Source: Macrocystis pyrifera
Lineage: Eukaryota > Sar > Phaeophyceae > Laminariales > Laminariaceae
Assembly (NCBI GenBank): GCA_031763025.1
Contig: JASSKH010000010.1
Coordinates: 9,751,427-9,815,426 of the forward strand
Direction: 5' to 3'
Length of the DNA stretch: 64,000 nt
Shown here: piece after piece, positions 37,501-46,769 of the stretch
How positions within the stretch are numbered: the first letter of the stretch is position 1
Layout of the letters: each line of letters starts with the position of its first letter
Translations under genes and position numbers: made by a program
Notes under the pieces: generated by a model
Seen by the model: only the letters and a program-made list of their open reading frames with translations
What the model was told of the DNA's origin: nothing
Database searches by the model: none

Positions 37501-40500
37501 TGGAACTTGCTGTCATGCTGTCACCCTGGTACCCCGACAGAGTTTTTGTTTCGGGTGCTCCCTACCGGTACGTTTATATTTTCGTCGTCACGGGCTAGAT
37601 TCCGGCAATGGGCAAATATTATTAGATTAACAACAACAACAACTTACATCTTGAACAATTACGATAAAAGCCAAAACTAGGTGTAGTGGGGCGGGGGGCG
37701 ATTTGGGGCCCAGTCTGGAATAATTTCCCCAGCACAAGCCAACTATTTAAATAGGGCTGCGGCCAAAATCAGGTATACCTGATCCATTTGGGTCAAAATT
37801 AGGTACATACTAAAACAAAGTAAACAACGCGCACCACGAGCGGTGTTTTGTCAATGGAAATCCATTTTATTTTTAGATACGCCTAAACATTAAGCGTGTG
37901 GCCTCCAAAATCTGATTTCTTCTCTTCACGGGCTCCACTTGGACCTGCAGAGAGTCACCAGGCTTCGTTTGTTTTGCCACGGCGGGAGCGCCAAGAGTAT
38001 TTATTCTGGCCCCCCCCCCCCCCCCCCCCGTTCACAGCTTTGAAGCTTCTCGACCATTCTCGCGGAACCGCTTGCTCGGCATGAAACTACCTCGCCGTGC
38101 CACACCTGAGCGGGGTGGTGCAGGCGTGTGTCCATGATGCTGTAATCTGACTCCTATTGCCACAGAAAAATCAACAATTAACTATTAATAACTGAAGCCC
38201 ATCATACACCTCAGAGAAGAAAAAGGGAGATCAACGTATGTATGTATGAAATATTGCGTACGTATATACGTACGAGTACAGAGTTTATACACAAGAATTT
38301 CAACTGAGGGACCGCACACGCATACGCATAGAAAAAAACAGGGCTTTTCGAGGGTCAGGTCAAACCTCACGGGTCGGGTCGGGTCAGCTCTGACCCGACC
38401 CGACCCGCGAAAAATTTGAAGTGTGTTGACCTGACCCGCCCGGACCCGCGAGATTTTGGAAGCCTCTTGACCCGACCGACCTGACCCGTGAGATTTGAAA
38501 ATCTCCTGACCCGACCCGACCCGACCCGCGAGATTTCAAAACCTTCTGAGTCGACCTGACCCGACCCGCCACCTTATGATTTACCCGTGAGATACGGGTT
38601 TCATGCGGGTCGGGTCACCTTGACCCGCGAGACCATTTATCTTGACCCGCAGCTTCGACCCGCGGATCCGGCCTATGGGCATTTTATAAACAGTTCATTA
38701 CTCATTTTTGTGCCCAGCGGCCATATATGGCCTGGCTGTAGTGGGTGTAGATGAATGCGGGCATACATATATGAATTTGGCGGTGTTTGAATGTTTGAAT
38801 ATGATACCAAAGGAGAATTATTGAGTATTGGTACGAGACAAGCTTTTGGGCAAAAGAGAGCGGGATGTGTTTAAGTGTCGGATCCGCGAGCCGGATGCAC
38901 GGGTCCAATCCGCGGATCAGCAGAAAACAACTCGTGGGTCATGCTGGCCCGACCCGCGAGTGATCCGTTTGTCGCGGGTCATGACTCGACCCGACCCGTG
39001 AGCTCTTCATCACCTCTTGACCCGACCTGACCCGACTCGTGAGATTTTTAAACTTCTTGACCCGACCCGACCCGACCTGTGACATTTGAAAAACTCTTGA
39101 ACCGACCTGACCCGACCCGCGAGATTTCAAAAGCTTTGATCCGACCCGACCCGACCCGTGAGATTTTGAACACTCCCTGACCCGACTCGACCCAATCCGT
39201 AATAGTTTGAACACCCTCGACCCGTGACCCACGAAAAGCTCTGGAAAAAACAGTGTACGTATGGCCTCTCTGGTTGGTTCAAAGTTGGGCAAAATCAGTT
39301 GAAAGCCAGACAGAGTAGACAAAATCAGGTATACCTTGACCTTTTCGAGTCAAAATCAGGTACGATGTCAGCCTGGCCAATAACAGGGCGCCTGGCGTGT
39401 GTTTTGTACTCGTTTTAGTATGTAACTGATTTCGGCCGAAAAGTGGCCATCTATACCTGAGTTTGGCTAAACCCATTCTAATATATATCAGAACTGTCTC
39501 TACAAGCTTCTCTACATACGTAAATCTAAGCTGCATCACCAGTACCAATGCTTTATCGGGTACTGCACTGTAGGTATCTGGGTGTACATTTTGCGGCATT
39601 TGCGAATTAGTGATACTGTAATGTAATCGCCGGTACGCCAGCGCAATCGGTTTTTTCTTCATTTTTTGAGTGAGAGTTTTCGCGCCGTTCGCCTTAAGAC
39701 CGACACCCCCACTGTAGCTACAAAGAGAGCTAATCCCTGGTACATGTATATACAGTACGTAAATGAGCACCCGATAGAATGACATGTGTTCGTCCAACTG
39801 CACCCACGCGTTTGGGGCTGCTTGGGAACAAACTTCGAGAAAAAGTAGTGCGAGAGCGTAGAAAACGTATCGTAACAAGCGGGAGATTTTCAGCTACTGT
39901 AGGCTAAGAAATAGGTACGTAGCAAGGTCGTGATGAATGTCCAGTAGCGACTGCAAGTACAGCAGACGATCTAATCAATGCTGAGTAGCATGGAGTGCTA
40001 CTGAAGAAGCGTGTCAGTCAGCCAGTCAGCATAATGTATATGCCGCCGATCTACCCACAACTTGGCAGTGGTACGTACGAGTTCTGCGGTACAGTCATGC
40101 TCGAGTTATGCGGTTCAATAAGCATCACGTGCGTACAAGCCAGATTACGGTAAGAGGATATTTAGTTGATCATTGGGACGTTGGCGCAGCTATGTAAGGT
40201 ATGTTTCCACGAGAAAACATCAGAGATCGCTGCCATACGTGGAATTCTACAAAAGCCCGTAGAATGCAATCGACGTATATACTCGAAAAACCGACTTGAT
40301 CGAGGATATGGTTGTGCCTGCACACATCGCTTATTTTTTCTCCTGTCCTTCTGCCTTTCTTACCTGCAAACGGCTGACTTCAACATCAAGAGTCTGCTAC
40401 ACTCTCCAAGCACCAGCAAGGTGCTTCAACCACGACCAGCGCAAGTCTGTGGTACCAACTGCCAAGGCTGTACCAATACGATACCCGAACAAGGTATCAT

Positions 40501-43500
40501 ACGCGTATTCCAGGTCCCAGGGCTACACGCCACTCGAATTACACTGCCATTACACTTCTATTGATGTACGAGTAGCCCCGTTGAAAGAGTTGCGCTCAAC
40601 TGCTGTTGTGTTCCACCTGATACCTGGTGTGCTGCTGCCTGCTGTACACCGTGTGTACAGCAGTACTACTGATGTAGCTACCACTTCGGTGTAGGTCCAT
40701 GATACATTTAGAAGTTAGCTCGTACGAGGTACTCGTAGAGATACGGCGTAACACGGGAACAGTATTTGTGCGATACTACTGCTGTATATTGTACCTGGTA
40801 CCTCGTGCTGCTGTATACCTGGTAGTCAATTGCCACGTATATACTGCTGTACGTGTACGGAGGAAGCGAATGCCTGTCCGGGACCAAGTACGTTGCATGA
40901 TCGTCTTCTCATATCACAGTCTTGAGGAGTGTTGGTGCTATTAATAGTACTGCTGTACCTGGGGTATGATGTACTTGGTTTTGAGCTGAAGAACTGCAAA
41001 ATGTGGCTTTCGTTCTCAAGGGCAACAATAATTTCATCAACTTCACTTTCAAGACCAGAATTCATCAATTCGTCACTTCCGAGACAAGTGCAGTGTTGCC
41101 GATTGCCGACACTGCTGTTGATGCTAGCGGTGCGTTAGTACGTAACATGATATTGGTACCTACCTGTACAGCCGTATTACTAATAGTATATACATACTCG
41201 TTCACACAGAGGGTAATATGGCCGAGGGCGGCTAACAAGAGTGGGAAGTCAGTAGGAAGTGGTATCGGGAGGTCGTCCAAAGTGGCGGACTGTTTCATGG
41301 CGAGGTGGCACGGGGGCGAGGAGGAGAGGAGCTACGGTAGCTACGCCAGCTCAATACGCCAAGAGCGGCCCGAGGGGAGAGCGGGAGACAGTCGTACTGA
41401 TACAGCTGTCGACGAGCGCAGAAACGAAGTGATAGATCGGCGGCAAGGTATCGATCCGACTAGTCCTTGGATTCTAGTACCAGGTAGTTTTTAGTTTGTG
41501 TCTTGTTGAGTTATTGAATGAGGAGGTCGCGACAGCGGTAGTGCGGAAAATTGACACCGCTATTGACGAGAGTTTGAAGGAGACGGCAGAGGGTGTGGTA
41601 AGATCTGCGAATCGGTGTTGTAGCCGAGACAACAGGCATCCTTGTTGCTACGATCACCGTCTTGAGTACGATTTTCTCCTTCTCTGCTTCTCTCTTCTCT
41701 CTTGATGTTTGCCTTATTTGTCTCCTTGTTTCCTTTCCCTCCCCGCCTTCCTATGTATGCAGGTATCTTCCTCTCCTTCGTGTTGCTTCGTCCGTGCAGC
41801 AGATATCTGTTCATTTTGGGCATATACCTGGTAACAGTATGGTTTTCTGCTATTCACAATAGCAGCCTTTCTGGTCTCTTTGAGTCACTTGTATTATTTT
41901 TCATTTCATAATTAACTTTGTTCTTCATAAATGTTTATCACAATACTTGTAAAATTAGGTAAAAACGGAATATAGACGAGGCGTATTACGCAGCTTGCAA
42001 AGTTGAGGGTGTGTCTTAACCCCCCCTAGACAGCATGGGAACGAGCGGAACGGAACGAGGCTGTTCGTGGTCATTCGTTCCGTGCCTGTGTAAAAAAACG
42101 TGTTTGGGTCCATGCAGAATCCTGGGCCTCGCCAGCCGAATCAGTACGAACGGTATCTTTTGCACACGCTAGAGCACATTGGTGTCCACATCCATCTTCG
42201 GTGGTGTCCATCTACATCAAATAAGAGCCTATATGTTCCCGTTCGGTCGGGCCGTTCGGTCCTCCCAAACAAGAAAAAGGGGTGCAACACTTCTTCTTCC
42301 TCTTCCTAGATATACAGTTTTTCTCGGGCTACACTGAATCTATTCGTTTCCCACAACCAATCAGCATCAATTCATGCAGCAAATAATATTCCATCCGGTT
42401 CGTTCCCATGCTCTCTGGGGGGGGTTAAGACACACCCTGAGTATCAACTATTTAGTCAGCTGATCAGTCGAACTCACAGCTGACGTATTTCAAAATTTAT
42501 TAAAAAAAATGTTCTTTATTCTTTATTTTCATTTTCTCGTCTGGCTCGTGTTGCGTTGTCTCACCCGGTACGTTGGCGTTCACTTGCTTTGCGATTATTT
42601 CCTGGGAGAGGGGGGCGGGTTATCTTTCTCACAGTCGGTGACCACAGCATTACTTTAGTACCATATCTCTCCAGGATAAGGAATCAGGACGGGCACTGGG
42701 TGTACTGATGTTGTTGGGTAGAAAGAACGAAGACAACATACAGCAGTATAGTATATACTTCGAAGTATACCGGTTTAGCCTGGTATATACAACATTGATG
42801 TTTCACACAGACCTTGCAAATACCTAAGTTTCGACGAAATCCTCGATAAACCATAAAACATACCAGGTATATAAATACAGCGGAGTGTGAGGGTGTTACA
42901 TACTGAGCTATAGGGGTAAAAGACCGAACGATTACCCAGCGCAGGGTAATCCTTACAACACTCTCTCCCCCTCTGAACGGTGGGATCTGCGGGGCGTCGG
43001 TACCGTACACCAGTGCTATAATTATTACGGGGGACCATAGTTAATACCTGGTAGGACCTATGGTATACATAAAACCTTTGTATTTACCTATTTTTACTGA
43101 CGAATATTGGTCCTATTTACTATGGTCCCCCGTAATAGCTGTTGCGCAAGGCAGAAAAAATGTTGCGGCGTTTTTCGTTTGCCGTACGTACTCGTTTTTT
43201 TTCAAACACTCTGTTTTCCAAATTCGCCTTTGGCGACAAAAAAAATTGAGCCCCTTTTTGGATTCGCCGCAGGCGAAAAAAAAAATAGGTCCTTTTTCTA
43301 GTCGCCCTTCCTTGCCGAAACACATTTAAAAAGGCGTTTTTCTGTATTCGCCGCTACTTCATGTAAAAGGCGTTGTTCTGTATTCGCCGCTACTTCATTT
43401 GAAAGGCGATTTCATACTGCTGGCCTATCCTCAGGTGTGATGCGGCTGATGATGTGTTACCCGAGCCGCAACGTGGGAACGACGTAAGAGACTGGGAGTT

Positions 43501-44774
43501 GGACACGTCGCCAACTATGGCAAACGGTGAATATAATATTATTATATCCCTGGTACGAGTATATGTTTCTGTCTGTTTTATCGATTGACCTGGGTGTTGC
43601 GATGCTATTCATAGACGTAAGCGCGATCAGCCCATTTCTTCTCCAAGACATCCCAGGTCCCCAAGACATCACGATACACGCCTTTTCGAGGTTTGCTACT
43701 CGGTTTTCGGGCATAAATTCGCGCATATATCGCAATTTTTGTGCCTCTCTGGCAGTCCTCCAGGGGGCCCTCCGGGGGCTCTCCTGCTAGGCTCCTGCGG
43801 GGGCCTTGGCGCGCCTGCGGAGCGCCACACGCGCCGCAGGCGTGTTGCGCTGCGCGCAACAGACGCCGGACCACTAATTATATCGCTGCCGTATACGGCC
43901 GCACGCTGACCTACCCGCTTCGTTTCGATACGTGGGGAACGAGGGAGATATATGTGTTCAGGGTCGCACGCCGTACAAAAAGCGCTTCTACAAAAAGAAA
44001 CGTTCGAAGTGAGATTAGAACCCGTGTCCTCGACGACGTCACGTGTGAGGGTACTATTAATACCTACTCAGCTATAGAGGTGAAAGACCTACCAGGTATC
44101 GATTGTCCAGCCCAGGACAATCCTTGTAACAGGAGGTTGTGAGACGTGGGACAACGAAGTACGTACCAGGGTACCTGGCATCGTACATAGATTGCTGCAG
44201 ATCTCAATGCTGGTAGATTGCATTCTCCTGCTGGTTAGTTAGCACCTTGCCCGCTGTGATACTCCTTTCAACTGGTGATGATGAACAAGAACCGACGACA
44301 GCTCTGCTGAAAGCGGTCGGTACGAATGCGCCGCCTGGAGTAAACTCCTACAAAACAAAGCACGAGGTACTTACTACAGCAGTAGTATCAATAGGTATTG
44401 ATATGAAAGTGGATACAAGAAAGTGCATAAAGAGCACCACCAGCATCATCAACAGACCGTATCGCCATCAAACACAGCGAGCAGGAGCAGCCTCAGGAAC
44501 AGAGCAAAGAGAGGTCACTCATACGATACGTTGTGCGTATGATAATACGGCAGCAGAATAAACGATGTACCCGTACTTTTAACGGCCACATCACCTTGGT
44601 TCCACCTGTGACGAGGGCCGTCTTCCCTTCCAGTGACCACCGAGCTCGTCTCTCGGCGCCGAAGGTGGTGACTCGGTGTTGGTCCTGGGAAAACGGGGCA
44701 GCTCCACAGCAGCAGAACAACGCTGCCAGCCCCACCAGCTTGTGAGCCAACAGGTACCTTCTCCACAAAAACAT
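28418..44774 (-). CDS. Tropinone-reductase-like short-chain dehydrogenase/reductase, seven exons
   Basis: Splicing seven exons (listed separately) gives a classical SDR of about 310 residues, an NAD(P)-dependent oxidoreductase. The order of motifs is complete: nucleotide-binding TGGTKGIG at the exon 1/2 junction, a TCSR end of beta-2, [10 protein letters not shown], catalytic serine in IVNISSVAG, catalytic YAASK, then [13 protein letters not shown] and the C-terminal TPMGRW and [12 protein letters not shown]. The NNVGTN wording and overall length fit the tropinone-reductase-like subfamily of plants and algae; the true substrate cannot be told. The first 48 residues precede the SDR fold and include a hydrophobic stretch ([11 protein letters not shown]), which could be a signal peptide or signal anchor; no clear Phe-type plastid cleavage motif is seen. 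The start is the ATG at 44774. Most intron borders are canonical and keep frame. Odd points: a 10.8-kb first intron, one GC-AG intron, and an unclear exon 4 end. Confidence 0.92.
29648..29798 (-). CDS. SDR exon 6 with catalytic YAASK
   Basis: The exon is 151 nt. The acceptor is gaacag and the donor gtgagg (phase 2). It encodes [16 protein letters not shown] (catalytic Tyr and Lys), then [20 protein letters not shown], the strand-6 and substrate-loop region of SDRs. Confidence 0.92.
30469..30586 (-). CDS. SDR exon 5 with catalytic serine (IVNISSVAG)
   Basis: The exon is 118 nt, from LVHPLLK to AIKSG. The acceptor is tttccag. It contains the catalytic-serine motif IVNISSVAG. It ends in phase 1 with CAG before gcgaga, a GC donor; the next exon supplies the remaining bases of the Gly codon, and the protein alignment supports this junction exactly. 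Confidence 0.88.
30846..30950. mobile_element. MITE copy A (TA target, TTACGG...CCGTGA ends)
   Basis: A 105-bp element with inverted ends (TTACGGAGGACCATAGTAAA and its near complement TGACTATGGTCCTCCGTGA) flanked by TA on both sides. It lies in SDR intron 4. Two relatives are at 43025 and 45694. Too short to code for anything. Confidence 0.85.
31080..31223 (-). CDS. SDR exon 4 ([19 protein letters not shown] onwards)
   Basis: The acceptor is gccag, phase 0. The exon holds [10 protein letters not shown] (strand 4) and [13 protein letters not shown] (helix 4/5). The 3' end is unclear. Alignment with the family wants about eight residues after DTNF before LVHPLLK, and SSLFFCSR fits that length, ending at 31080. 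No canonical donor in the right phase lies there: the nearest GT (gtgcga, next base down from 31078) is in phase 2, while exon 5 starts in phase 0. A run of seven T lies just upstream. Confidence 0.75.
31743..32613. mobile_element. Possible non-autonomous DNA element with GGCCGTTTT ends
   Basis: The left end AAGGCCGTTTTTTAAG...GAGGTTGAAAAATGG and the right end CCATTTTCCAACCCCTAAAA...AAAACGGCCT are inverted copies of about 42 bp with several mismatches and small gaps. It lies within SDR intron 3, about 870 bp overall. No transposase motif is seen inside and the target duplication is unclear. Confidence 0.5.
32984..33067 (-). CDS. SDR exon 3 (EWNAKGLKV to EALVKE)
   Basis: Twenty-eight codons between acceptor cccag and donor gtgagt, phase 0 on both sides. 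It carries the strand-3 segment [10 protein letters not shown], whose Asp normally contacts the adenine ring region of the cofactor in this family. Confidence 0.9.
33678..33773 (-). CDS. SDR exon 2 ([10 protein letters not shown] to TACLE)
   Basis: Thirty-two codons. The acceptor is ttgcag. The exon completes the TGGTKGIG loop and adds helix 1 and strand 2 (ASVLTCSR). It ends GAG before gtgtgt, phase 0. Confidence 0.9.
37763..37810 (+). repeat. Diverged 45-bp repeat, copy 1
   Basis: The word AAAATCAGGTATACCT followed some 13 bases later by GTCAAAATTAGGTAC recurs at 39319-39365. The two copies flank the GACCCG arrays and may be the ends of an old element, but they are in the same orientation. 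Confidence 0.5.
38352..38669 (-). repeat. GACCCG-rich tandem array 1 with a perfect palindrome
   Basis: Units of about 37-42 bp read GACCCGACCCGACCCG then CGAGATTTTGAAA-like spacers. The left edge holds a perfect inverted repeat: GGGTCGGGTCGGGTCA (38371-38386), a 4-nt loop, and its complement to 38406. Confidence 0.85.
38936..39235 (-). repeat. GACCCG-rich tandem array 2
   Basis: At least six units of about 40 bp, each TTGACCCGACC(C/T)GACCC followed by a GTGAGATTTTGAA-like spacer. Same family as the array at 38.35 kb, separated from it by about 270 bp of different sequence. Confidence 0.85.
39319..39365 (+). repeat. Diverged 45-bp repeat, copy 2
   Basis: AAAATCAGGTATACCTTGAC followed by GTCAAAATCAGGTAC, matching the copy at 37763-37810 in the same orientation with a few changes. 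Confidence 0.5.
42007..42437. mobile_element. Harbinger-like non-autonomous DNA transposon, 431 bp
   Basis: Ends are inverted repeats of about 38 bp: GGGTGTGTCTTAACCCCCCC then AGACAGCATGGGAACGA on the left, complemented on the right with about three differences. TGA stands on both sides, a likely 3-bp target duplication. GGG-starting ends and a 3-bp duplication suit PIF/Harbinger; the superfamily is inference. No coding capacity. It lies in SDR intron 1. Confidence 0.75.
42885..42975 (-). mobile_element. SINE-like unit, copy 1
   Basis: On the minus strand GGATTACCCTGCGCTGGGTA is followed by GGTCTTTTACCCCTATAGCT and the A-box-like TAGCTCAGTATG (42899-42910). The same order recurs at 44.0-44.14 kb, where a B-box-like word is also present. 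Confidence 0.45.
43025..43135. mobile_element. MITE copy B (TA target)
   Basis: A 111-bp element with TTACGGGGGACCATAGTTAA and TTTACTATGGTCCCCCGTAA ends and TA on each side. Same family as the copies at 30846 and 45694. It lies in SDR intron 1. Confidence 0.88.
43331..43420 (+). repeat. Short tandem repeat of about 41 bp
   Basis: AAGGCGTTTTTCTGTATTCG with CCGCTACTTCATGT is repeated as AAGGCGTTGTTCTGTATTCG with CCGCTACTTCATTT, followed by a third partial start. Upstream, 43.22-43.32 kb has related TTCGCC/GGCGAA words around poly-A and poly-T runs. Confidence 0.75.
43980..44145 (-). mobile_element. SINE-like unit, copy 2, with A-box and B-box
   Basis: The minus strand has a perfect match to the Pol III A-box consensus (TAGCTGAGTAGG, 44063-44074) and a B-box-like GGGTTCTAATC (44013-44023) at tRNA-like spacing, but no convincing cloverleaf. 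The 60-70 bp before the A-box are shared with the copy at 42.9 kb. Together this suggests a tRNA-derived SINE. Confidence 0.5.
44595..44774 (-). CDS. SDR exon 1 (start codon to TGGTK)
   Basis: Sixty codons from ATG at 44774. The N-terminal part has the hydrophobic run [11 protein letters not shown]; the fold begins at [14 protein letters not shown]. The exon ends AAG and the intron starts gtgatg, phase 0. A 10.8-kb intron follows. Confidence 0.88.
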
Positions 44775-45242
44775 GCTGCAAAATCCGGAGAACTTGACTT
44801 GACTTGCAAAGGACTTTCAGTTGGTGAAAAGAACCCCACGCGCTTGCACGCGCCCGTGCCGAATACGCTGCTGTTGGAGGACAACTTCGCTTGATGCTTT
44901 CACAGCTCGCAGCAATCATGCGTGCACAGGGTAGCAACGGTGCAGCAGTGATGCTGCCAAAAATCGTAGATCATTTGCAAGATCTCCGATGGTCCTGAAC
45001 TCCGCTCTCCGTTCGAAAATGCAAGAGCAAAGGGAAAGGTCTCATAATGAATCGTTTGTTTGCGAAACAAAACGAAATAAGGCTGAAGAAGTAGCTGCAG
45101 GGCCCAGGGCTTATCCAAGCGGCGCAGGGTGGTGAGTGTCTGCTGGACCGTCGTGTGGTGTGGCTGAGCAGCCGAGCTGTGAGCAGAGGGACGGATCATG
45201 TTTTTCCGAAAAAAAAAACGAAACAAAGATCGTAACTACTAT

Positions 45243-45251
45243 GAAAAAAAA
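45243..45251 (-). terminator. RNA polymerase III terminator of tRNA-Trp
   Basis: Eight T in a row on the minus strand, beginning two bases after the discriminator base of the tRNA. This is the normal Pol III stop signal. Confidence 0.8.
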
Positions 45252-45253
45252 GT

Positions 45254-45325
45254 TGAACCCAGGGAGATTCGAACTCCCAATCTTCAGGACTGGAATCTGA
45301 CGCGTTGCCATTGCGCCATGGGTCC
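45254..45325 (-). tRNA. tRNA-Trp (CCA)
   Basis: A 72-nt intron-less gene including the discriminator A. The acceptor stem GGACCCA/TGGGTTC pairs throughout (one G-T). The D arm starts TGGCGCAATGGC, the anticodon loop is TTCCAGT with CCA at + 45291-45293, and the T arm GGGAG-TTCGAAT-CTCCC pairs fully. Two stem positions are mismatched (one in the D stem, one A-C closing the anticodon loop), so slight decay is possible. Internal A and B boxes and a T8 terminator are in place. It lies about 480 bp upstream of the SDR start codon, on the same strand. Confidence 0.9.
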
Positions 45326-45693
45326 GTTGAGAAAATTGATAAAATTTGCGCTCATATACTATTAATATCCCTGCACCGCATAAAAAAGAAATGCTCCCTC
45401 GTCACGCATCACAGGCGCCCAATTGCGATACAGCAGTCGACAGAGATGCAGCAACATTTATTTGACGGCCCGATGCCACGAGGTACACTACGACCATTAC
45501 TTGTAGCCCACTGCTCTGCTGCAGTACCTCTGTCTGGTGGTGAGATGCGGATTTGATACCAAGCATGAGTGTTTTGATGCGATGTGTGGAAAATCCAAAT
45601 ATCCATGTATATATGTGCACCGCCAACGACGACCTGCCAAAGATCGTCACGGCAGCAGTTCTCGTGCTACAGCAGTAGTATTACGTGGTAGTA

Positions 45694-45798
45694 TTACGTG
45701 GGACCATAGTAAATAGGACCTACGGTGCACACAAAAACATATATATTTACATGATTTTACCAACAATATTTGGTCCTACTTACTATGATCCCCCGTAA
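45694..45798. mobile_element. MITE copy C (TA target)
   Basis: A 105-bp element with TTACGTGGGACCATAGTAAA and TTACTATGATCCCCCGTAA ends and TA on each side. Just left of it GTATTACGTGG occurs twice, a small local duplication of the element edge. It lies about 370 bp upstream of the tRNA gene. Confidence 0.85.
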
Positions 45799-46123
45799 TA
45801 ATCGTAGGTGTCAGGGTATATACCTGTCAGGTACAATGTTGGGATGCAACAGGCACATACCCAGTAGAGCAGTACAGCAGTTAACTGTTCGTATAGCGTC
45901 TTACGAACTCCGGGAGCGTGCTGAGTAATTTTGACAACGCGTACGCTGAGATCCCGAGGGGTGTTCGTATTCACACATACTAGGATGCAGAACCGGGAAG
46001 TATGTAGGGCAGGTTGTACGGGAGAAAAGCCCCCCTGACACGTCACTTGGGACCCTCTCTTGAGCGAGGGCTTCATATACAGCAGTTCGTATAATAAATA
46101 CACCTACAACAGCATGTTGACCC

Positions 46124-46490
46124 TTAGCCTGGTCTGATCCGTTTTTGGTCGGCGGATCTCTCCCGTCTCTGACCGTCTTTCCGCGCGGTTTCTTCGCCGG
46201 GGCGCGCCCCCTCCGTCCCTGAAACGCCCAGCGTCGGTGGATCCACCCGCTCAGCGCCGTAGCGCCTGCGTGAAGCCTTGGCGTTGAGATCTACGAAGGA
46301 ATCTCCGAAAATCCCTGCTATGTCAGTGTTTCGGCCCATGGTCTCTCGACTGAGTGTACACATTCGCGTGGCTCTTTCCGGCACGTCCTCTCCGACCTCC
46401 GACTCATAGGGAGGATCAGCTACCCGGCCGGTGTCGCCATTGTGAGGGCCTGCGCGGGTGGCTGTATCTGGGACATCGATGGAACGCGCC
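46124..46490 (-). CDS. Unrecognised GC-rich open frame
   Basis: The minus frame is open for over 120 codons and reads charged, protein-like segments such as GPHNGDTGRVADPPYESEVG and GRNTDIAGIFGDSFVDLNAK, ending in a basic Arg/Glu-rich tail. I know no domain that matches. It could be an exon or a mobile-element piece, or chance in GC-rich DNA. Confidence 0.2.
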
Positions 46491-46599
46491 GATACCACAT
46501 GCCACCTTAGTTGAGAACTGACATTCATGAAAAAATATATACCCGCGGGGGATATGTGAGAGATATATCGCATGTCACCTACAGCCAGCAGCACTTATG

Positions 46600-46760
46600 A
46601 CGGCCAGCAGCACGTACTATGGTGGGTACGCTATCGTACAGCGGCAGCTGCAGTGGAGCTGTACGACGTGGATGCGGAGATGTACAGACGTGGATGCGGA
46701 GATGTACAGCTGCAGCAGTACTGCTACAGCAGCTGCTGTGAGGACACCCTTCTACGGAGC
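46600..46760 (+). repeat. CAG/CTG-rich stretch
   Basis: Repeated GCAG, CTGCAG and AGCTGCTG words, with a 21-bp direct repeat (GACGTGGATGCGGAGATGTAC, first twenty bases at about 46659). Such CAG-rich DNA recurs across the window. Confidence 0.6.
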
Positions 46761-46769
46761 TGCGCTGTA

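Larger units (their letters stand above)
33774..44594 (-). other. SDR intron 1, 10.8 kb, filled with repeats
   Basis: The intron is bounded by gtgatg and ttgcag. It holds the GACCCG arrays, the Harbinger-like element, MITE copy B, the SINE-like units and tandem repeats listed separately. Parts with no identifiable content are about 34.0-37.7 kb (one 300-codon open minus frame at 36.43-37.34 kb without motif or early ATG) and 39.4-41.9 kb (rich in TACTGCTG-like words). A run of 19 C is at 38011-38029. Confidence 0.8.

Noticed and set aside
44013-44074. Second tRNA gene on the minus strand
   Set aside because: A- and B-box words are present but no anticodon arm or acceptor stem forms; better explained as a SINE-like unit.
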